NCBI RefSeq assembly: GCF_964222135.1
Contig: NZ_CAXQBR010000014.1
Coordinates: 1-54,090, forward strand
Length of the DNA: 54,090 nt
Direction: 5' to 3'
Source: Euzebya sp.
GTDB lineage: Bacteria > Actinomycetota > Nitriliruptoria > Euzebyales > Euzebyaceae
Below the pieces are notes generated by a model. It searched no databases, was not told where the DNA came from, and saw nothing but the letters and a program-made list of their open reading frames with translations. A program made the translations under genes and the position numbers. The stretch's first letter is position 1. Each line of letters begins with the position of its first letter. Below, one piece after another: positions 49,802 through 54,090 of the stretch.

Positions 49802-51178
49802 CTACAGGTCCGACAGTGTCGCATGTTCCGACCGCGGCCGCGGGCGGACCGCCAACCCGGCTCGCTCGAGGGCGGCGCAGGCGGCCAGGACCGTCGCGTC
49901 GTCACCGCGGCGGCCCACCACCTGCAACCCGATCGGCAGGCCGCTGCCGGGACCCGTCCCGGGCGTGACCCCGACCGGGACGGAGGCGGCTGGCAGCCCG
50001 CACAGGTTGGCGGGGAACGTGTAGGCGGTCATCGCGTCGATCAGGTCGGTGTCGAGGACGCCCTCGGCCAGGTCGGCATCGCTCGGGCGGGGTGGCGCGG
50101 GCAGGGCGACGGTGGGGACCAGCAGGACGTCGACGTCGTCGAAGGCGCGGTCGAGGCCGTCCGCGAGCAGCTGGCGGACCTGCTGGGCGCGCAGGTAGTC
50201 CGCGCCGCTGATGTTCGCCGCCTGGGCGACGGCGGTCCGGATGTCGGCGGAGAACGCCTCCGGGCGGTCGCGCAGGGTCTCCCAGATCCCGGCGGTCAGC
50301 TCGCTCAGGGCGGTCGCGTAGCCGGCTGTCCGGGCCAGCTCGATCCCGGGGATCGTCACAGGGGTCGGGGACAGCTCGGCCGCCGCGGCGCGGCACGGCG
50401 CGTCGACGGCCGGGTCGGGCTGGCCCCACCAGGCCCAGTCGACGCCGTAGCGGAGGGGCCGGTCGACCACGTCGTAGCGGCGGTCCGCCAGGACGCCGAG
50501 GACCGTGGCGAGGTCGTCGGCGCAGCGGGCCAGTGGTCCCAGGTGGTCGAGGGACCACCAGCCGACGGGGGCGGTCCCGTCGCCGGGCACGACACCCCAG
50601 CTGGGCTTGATGCCGAACACGCCGCAGACCGCGGCGGGGATGCGGATCGACCCGCCGCCGTCGCTGCCGACGCCCACCGTGGTCAGGCCGGCGGCGACCG
50701 CCGCGCCGGTGCCCGAGGACGACCCGCCGGTCAGACGGGACAGGTCGTGGGGGTTGCGGGGCGTCGGCTGGGCGCCGCTGGTCCCCGTCGGGCTCAACCC
50801 CAGCTCCGTCGTGTGGGTCTTGCCGGCGATCACCGCCCCGGCGTCGCGCAGGCGTCGGACCAGGGTCGCCTCGACCGCGCCGTCGCGGGCCGGGTCGTGG
50901 TAGGCCAGCTCCCGCGTGCCGGCGAGGGTCCGGTAGCCGGCCACGGCGACAGCGTCCTTGACCGCGACCAGCACCCCGTCGAGCGGCCCGATCGCGTTCC
51001 CGGCGGCGTGGCGCTCGGTCGCGGCGCGGGCCTGGTCGATGACGTCGTCGGCGTGGACGGCGCGGAACGCCGCGAGCGGCCCGTCGACCGGATCGGCGGC
51101 GAGGAAGGTCTCGGCGACCCCGATCGGTGTCGCCCGGCCGGCGGCGAACGCGTCCTGCAGGTCCGCGAGGGTGGTCAC
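49802..51178 (-). CDS. Amidase-signature family hydrolase
   Basis: A 458-aa amidase. The Ser-cisSer-Lys triad is visible as K74 (VAVKDAVAVAG), S153 (TGGSSSGTGAAVAAG) and S177 (GSDGGGSIRIPA). It is not next to gatC or gatB, and its substrate-side sequence differs from GatA, so it is a general amide hydrolase of unknown substrate. GTG start overlapping the preceding 66-aa ORF by four bases (GTGA). Confidence 0.9.
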   Translation of the reverse strand: MTTLADLQDAFAAGRATPIGVAETFLAADPVDGPLAAFRAVHADDVIDQARAATERHAAGNAIGPLDGVLVAVKDAVAVAGYRTLAGTRELAYHDPARDGAVEATLVRRLRDAGAVIAGKTHTTELGLSPTGTSGAQPTPRNPHDLSRLTGGSSSGTGAAVAAGLTTVGVGSDGGGSIRIPAAVCGVFGIKPSWGVVPGDGTAPVGWWSLDHLGPLARCADDLATVLGVLADRRYDVVDRPLRYGVDWAWWGQPDPAVDAPCRAAAAELSPTPVTIPGIELARTAGYATALSELTAGIWETLRDRPEAFSADIRTAVAQAANISGADYLRAQQVRQLLADGLDRAFDDVDVLLVPTVALPAPPRPSDADLAEGVLDTDLIDAMTAYTFPANLCGLPAASVPVGVTPGTGPGSGLPIGLQVVGRRGDDATVLAACAALERAGLAVRPRPRSEHATLSDL

Positions 51179-51375
51179 GGGGTCCGTCGGGGGCGGGGGA
51201 GGGGCGGCGCGACCGCCGGTGGCACCGGGCCGATCCGCGCCTCGCGCAGGGCCTCCAGCCCGAGCTGGCCCCGACCGACCAGGCGCACCCCGGCGCGGAG
51301 CACGGGGACCTCGGACGCGCGCGCGCTCACGCGCAGCGCACGGCCGGTCAGGCGACGGGGGTTCGGGAGGGGCAC
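51175..51375 (-). CDS. 66-aa arginine/proline-rich ORF coupled on both sides
   Basis: Its GTG start follows the upstream TAG without a gap and its TGA overlaps the amidase GTG (GTGA). This exact fit between two real genes and its GC-rich third positions argue for translation. The product is rich in Arg, Leu and Pro with no recognised domain, so it could equally be a coupling leader. Moderate confidence only. Confidence 0.45.
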   Translation of the reverse strand: MPLPNPRRLTGRALRVSARASEVPVLRAGVRLVGRGQLGLEALREARIGPVPPAVAPPLPRPRRTP

Positions 51376-52116
51376 CTAGTACAGGCCGTTCCGCTTGACG
51401 TGCTCGAGGAACGGACGTGGGGAGGACGGGAGCTGCAGGTAGTCGACCTCGGACTCCCACACCCGCAGCAGCTGGCCCCAGCTGACCTCGCGCAGCTGGA
51501 TGTCGCCGGCGCGGGGCTGGTGGGGCAGCTCGCGCGGGAGGTCGCGCCGCAGCTGCTCCATCCGGACGCTCAGCTGGCGGGCGGCCGGGCTGCCGCCGGC
51601 GTAGACGACGGCGACGGCGAGCGTCTTCGACAGGTGCCGGGCGTGCTCGATGCCGGCGTCGATCAGCTCGAGCAACCGGTCGCGGCCCTTGGTGCCGCGG
51701 TCGAGCTCGTCGAGGACGGTGTCCACCAGGCAGAGCACGTCGGGCGACTCGATGCGGACCGGCACCTCGATCGGGGCGCGGAACTGCGCCAGATCCGCCT
51801 CGGTGGCGCCGGCTGCGCTCGCGCGCTCGCGGATCGCGGCGACGTACCCGCGGGACGGCTGCAGGAGCGGATCGGCGTGCTCGCCGGTCCACAGCTGCAC
51901 GCGCACGGGCGCGGTGACCCCGGTCCCACCGAACTGCTGCAGCCGGTAGGCGAGCCAGTCCTCGTCGTAGTGGGTCTCGAGGGTCTGGAAGACGTTCCAG
52001 GCCAGCAGGTCCAGGCTGAGGGGGTCCTCGAGCGCGCGCTCGAAGCGATCCTCACCCAGGTGTGCGCGGGCGCGGTCGGCCCAGAAGACGGGCATCGGCT
52101 TGGTCGTGGTCGCCAT
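51376..52116 (-). CDS. Hypothetical protein (246 aa)
   Basis: A soluble protein of unknown function. The N-terminal half (MATTTKPMPVFWADRARAHL, then LDLLAWNVFQTLETHYDEDW) and a helical middle with LLELIDAGIEHARHLSKTLA look well folded. No domain recognised, no signal peptide. It lies 54 nt after serB on the same strand and directly precedes the 66-aa ORF, so it is probably within the same transcript. Confidence 0.75.
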   Translation of the reverse strand: MATTTKPMPVFWADRARAHLGEDRFERALEDPLSLDLLAWNVFQTLETHYDEDWLAYRLQQFGGTGVTAPVRVQLWTGEHADPLLQPSRGYVAAIRERASAAGATEADLAQFRAPIEVPVRIESPDVLCLVDTVLDELDRGTKGRDRLLELIDAGIEHARHLSKTLAVAVVYAGGSPAARQLSVRMEQLRRDLPRELPHQPRAGDIQLREVSWGQLLRVWESEVDYLQLPSSPRPFLEHVKRNGLY

Positions 52117-52170
52117 GGCGGCACGAAGACTACAGAGGATCGCCGCCGTTCCTGAACCTGGGACCGCGGA

Positions 52171-53403
52171 TCAGGGGTCGTCGACCGGCGGGGGCGGGGG
52201 CAGGTCGAGGGAGGGGTCCTCGGCGTCGGCCCGCTCGATCTCCTCCCGCGTGATGCCGAGGAGGAACAGGACCGCGTCGAGGTACGGGACGTTCACCGCG
52301 ACCTCGGCCTGCTCGCGCACGACCGGCTTGGCGTTGAAGGCGATGCCGAGCCCGGCCCGGGACAGCATGTCGAGGTCGTTGGCGCCGTCGCCGACCGCGA
52401 CGGTCTGGGACAGCGGGACGCCCTCGCGGGCGGCGACCTGCTCGAGGTGGCGGGCCTTCGCCTGGCGGTCCACGACCGGTCCGACCAGCCCGCCGGTCAG
52501 CGTCCCGTCGACGATCTCGAGAGTGTTCGCGTAGGCGTAGTCGACGCCGAGGTCGGCGGCGAGCGCGTCGGTGACCTGGGTGAACCCGCCGGAGACGATC
52601 GCGGTGACGAAGCCGAGGCGGCTGAGGGTCCGGATGACGGTCCGCGCCCCCGGCGTCAGCCGCAGGTGGCTGCGGACGTGGTCGACGGCGGATGCGGGAC
52701 ACCCCTCGAGCAGGGCGACGCGGGCGCGCAGGGACTGCTCGAAGTCGAGCTCGCCGCGCATCGCCCGCTCGGTGATCTCCGCCACCTCCTCCGCGCAGCC
52801 CGCGTGGGCGGCGAGCAGCTCGATGACCTCGCCGTCCACCAGCGTCGAGTCGACGTCGAAGACGATCAGCCGCTTGGCGCGGCGGTGCAGCCCCGCCCGC
52901 TGCACCGCGACGTCGACGCGGGCCGCGGCCGCCGCCGGCCCGACTGAGCCCTTCAGGACCGCGGTGTCGGCCACGCCGCTGACGAGCAGCTCGAAGCTCA
53001 TGATCGGGTAGCGGCTGAGCCGCTCGATCCGCTCGATGTTGCCGCCGACCGCGGCGATCGCGGCGGTGATGTCGGCGATGGCGCCCGGGCGCAGCGGCTG
53101 GCCGAGGATGCTGACGTGGTGGCGGTCGACCGGGTCGCGGCGTTCCGGGCGGCGGTGGCTGACCTGCTCCACCTCGCAGCTGACGCCGTGCTCGGCGGCG
53201 ACCGCCTCCAGGGCCTCGCGCACCGGGTCGACGTCCCCGCCCGGGGAGACGAGGATCCCCAGCACCAGCCGGTCCTGGATGACGACCTGCTCCATGTCGA
53301 GGATGCGGGCGTCGGCTCGCGCGAGCTCGGCGCACAGGCGGGAGGTCAGGCCCGGGCGGTCGCGTCCGGTGACGGTGATCAGCAGGGCTGCGGCGTCGTC
53401 CAT
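52171..53403 (-). CDS. serB: Phosphoserine phosphatase with N-terminal ACT domains
   Basis: A 410-aa enzyme making L-serine from phosphoserine. Two ACT-type regulatory domains (about 5-80 and 93-170) precede the HAD phosphatase domain: FDVDSTLVDGE (catalytic D183 and D185), VSGGFTQVT and VGDGANDLDML. A Pro/Asp-rich tail closes the protein. Long ACT-containing SerB forms occur in mycobacteria, where serine feeds back on the ACT domains. It heads a possible six-gene minus-strand run and is divergent from the gene at 53431. Confidence 0.95.
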   Translation of the reverse strand: MDDAAALLITVTGRDRPGLTSRLCAELARADARILDMEQVVIQDRLVLGILVSPGGDVDPVREALEAVAAEHGVSCEVEQVSHRRPERRDPVDRHHVSILGQPLRPGAIADITAAIAAVGGNIERIERLSRYPIMSFELLVSGVADTAVLKGSVGPAAAAARVDVAVQRAGLHRRAKRLIVFDVDSTLVDGEVIELLAAHAGCAEEVAEITERAMRGELDFEQSLRARVALLEGCPASAVDHVRSHLRLTPGARTVIRTLSRLGFVTAIVSGGFTQVTDALAADLGVDYAYANTLEIVDGTLTGGLVGPVVDRQAKARHLEQVAAREGVPLSQTVAVGDGANDLDMLSRAGLGIAFNAKPVVREQAEVAVNVPYLDAVLFLLGITREEIERADAEDPSLDLPPPPPVDDP

Positions 53404-53430
53404 CGCCTCGTAGCCTGCCTGCTCAGGTCC

Positions 53431-53922
53431 ATGGATCGCATCCCGAAGCCGGCCGAGCTGCTGGCCGCACGCGAGGCGAGCGCCGCGCTCTTCAGCCAGC
53501 TGCAGCGCTGGTTCGACGTGCCGGACGAGGTGTCCCTCGACCTCCGGTCGATCGACTCCGCGGACGCCCAGCTGGTCGACGCGCAGTACGTCATGGCCAC
53601 CGCGATGCGCAAGCTGCAGGCGCTGCACCTGCTGACCACGCCGGGGGTGGTGACCACCACCGACGTGGTGCTGACCATCGTCCAGGACCTCGAGCGGGCG
53701 TTGCAGCAGGCCCCCCGTGCGCGCCTGCGGCGCGAGGCGGCGACCACGGACTGGGATGCCGAGCTGGCCGCCCTCGGCGACGGGGACCTCGATGCCGAGG
53801 ACGAGCCCGAGACGCTCCTCGACGACGAGAGCCGGCGCTTCCGCGAGGCGCACCGGACGATCCGCAAGGCTGCCCAGGCGGTGCTGCAGGCGTCCGAGGG
53901 CCGGATCCGCAGGCTGGGGTAG
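53431..53922 (+). CDS. Hypothetical helical protein (163 aa)
   Basis: A predicted helical protein, MDRIPKPAELLAAREASAAL at the start and IRKAAQAVLQASEGRIRRLG at the end, with no recognised domain. A TAGCCT -10-like element (53411-53416) lies 14 bases before the ATG in the 27-nt gap to serB. Coding-like third positions throughout. Confidence 0.7.
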   Translation: MDRIPKPAELLAAREASAALFSQLQRWFDVPDEVSLDLRSIDSADAQLVDAQYVMATAMRKLQALHLLTTPGVVTTTDVVLTIVQDLERALQQAPRARLRREAATTDWDAELAALGDGDLDAEDEPETLLDDESRRFREAHRTIRKAAQAVLQASEGRIRRLG

Positions 53923-53935
53923 GGCACACGTCGAA

Positions 53936-53966
53936 GGGCACGGCCCGCGGCGTGCGGACCGTGCCC
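53936..53966. terminator. Bidirectional hairpin terminator
   Basis: GGGCACGGCCCGC (53936-53948) pairs with GCGGaCCGTGCCC (53954-53966), with one C/A mismatch. It lies between the stops of two convergent genes. No T-tract. Confidence 0.65.
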
Positions 53967-53987
53967 CTCGGGGTCGCCTCCCTCGGC

Positions 53988-54090
53988 CTACCCGGTGTGG
54001 CTGCCGAGCTGGGCGGCCACCGCGTCGGAGACCGCGGCGGCGCCGCCGATCACCCTGACGCTGTCGGGGCCGACCGCGTCGAGGTAGTCG
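53988..54090 (-). CDS. C-terminus of a fifth CWB2 protein, cut by the window edge
   Basis: The reverse strand reads DYLDAVGPDSVRVIGGAAAV then SDAVAAQLGSHTG and a stop at 53988-53990. The VRVIGGAAAVSDAV pattern is the end of a CWB2 repeat. The rest of the gene lies beyond the window. It is too short to show other domains. Confidence 0.8.
   Translation of the reverse strand, partial: DYLDAVGPDSVRVIGGAAAVSDAVAAQLGSHTG

Noticed and set aside
1-54090. tRNA genes, CRISPR arrays, prophage or insertion sequence
   Set aside because: No cloverleaf arm motifs, regular spacer arrays, transposase, integrase or phage structural genes were seen on reading both strands.

Overview
The window is chromosomal DNA from a very high-GC actinobacterium. 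Codon third positions are almost all G or C, GTG starts are common, and several genes look leaderless. Five separate genes end in, or consist of, cell-wall-binding repeat 2 (CWB2, PF04122) domains. Together with an actinobacterial-type RNase P RNA, a DUF222/HNH gene, a GAF-ANTAR protein and a QsdR-like TetR regulator, this suggests the Nitriliruptoria/Euzebya side of Actinomycetota. That placement is inferred; no rRNA gene is present. I see no prophage, transposase, CRISPR array or tRNA.

Layout. 1-9.9 kb: a small HELAH-type peptidase coupled to ileS (minus), then a wall-anchored FG-GAP protein, lspA, an RluD-type pseudouridine synthase and a Tam-like methyltransferase. 9.9-14.6 kb: a DUF3179 lipoprotein and a PD40/Calx-beta/CWB2 exoprotein, separated by a 52-bp tandem repeat. 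14.6-16.9 kb: a three-gene coupled operon (ArsR-like regulator, MFS exporter, small membrane protein) behind an unusually symmetric operator. 16.9-24.7 kb: formaldehyde dehydrogenase-like ADH, zinc-ribbon protein, an ECF42-type sigma operon (YCII, sigma, DsbA/FrnE), map, and a DUF222/HNH gene. 24.9-27.8 kb: NarL-type two-component system and GAF-ANTAR regulator. 27.9-33 kb: an MBOAT acyltransferase with a CWB2-anchored esterase, divergent from an AAA ATPase with triple operator-like repeats. 33-38.9 kb: SRPBCC, Nif3 with its coiled-coil zinc-ribbon partner, an S51-like/CysRS-tail fusion, TetR, small hypotheticals, a RuvC-like nuclease and a GGCT-like protein. 38.9-39.3 kb: rnpB. 39.3-46 kb: methyltransferase plus class V aminotransferase, ABC-2 exporter with a duplicated permease, EEP nuclease, DUF2804. 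45.9-46.7 kb: a chimeric remnant of pflB and pflA. 46.9-54.1 kb: an RNB ribonuclease facing a tight minus-strand run (serB, hypothetical, 66-aa ORF, amidase, PEBP, CWB2), then a hypothetical and the tail of a fifth CWB2 gene.

How the genes work together. The main theme is the cell surface. CWB2 domains serve as a shared anchor for a propeller, a PD40/Calx-beta module and an esterase. LspA and a DUF3179 lipoprotein add to the envelope set, and MBOAT could acylate the polymers that the esterase deacylates. The strongest oddities are the in-frame pflB/pflA chimera, the swapped GXHH signature in IleRS, the S51/CysRS-tail fusion, and the nested operators.
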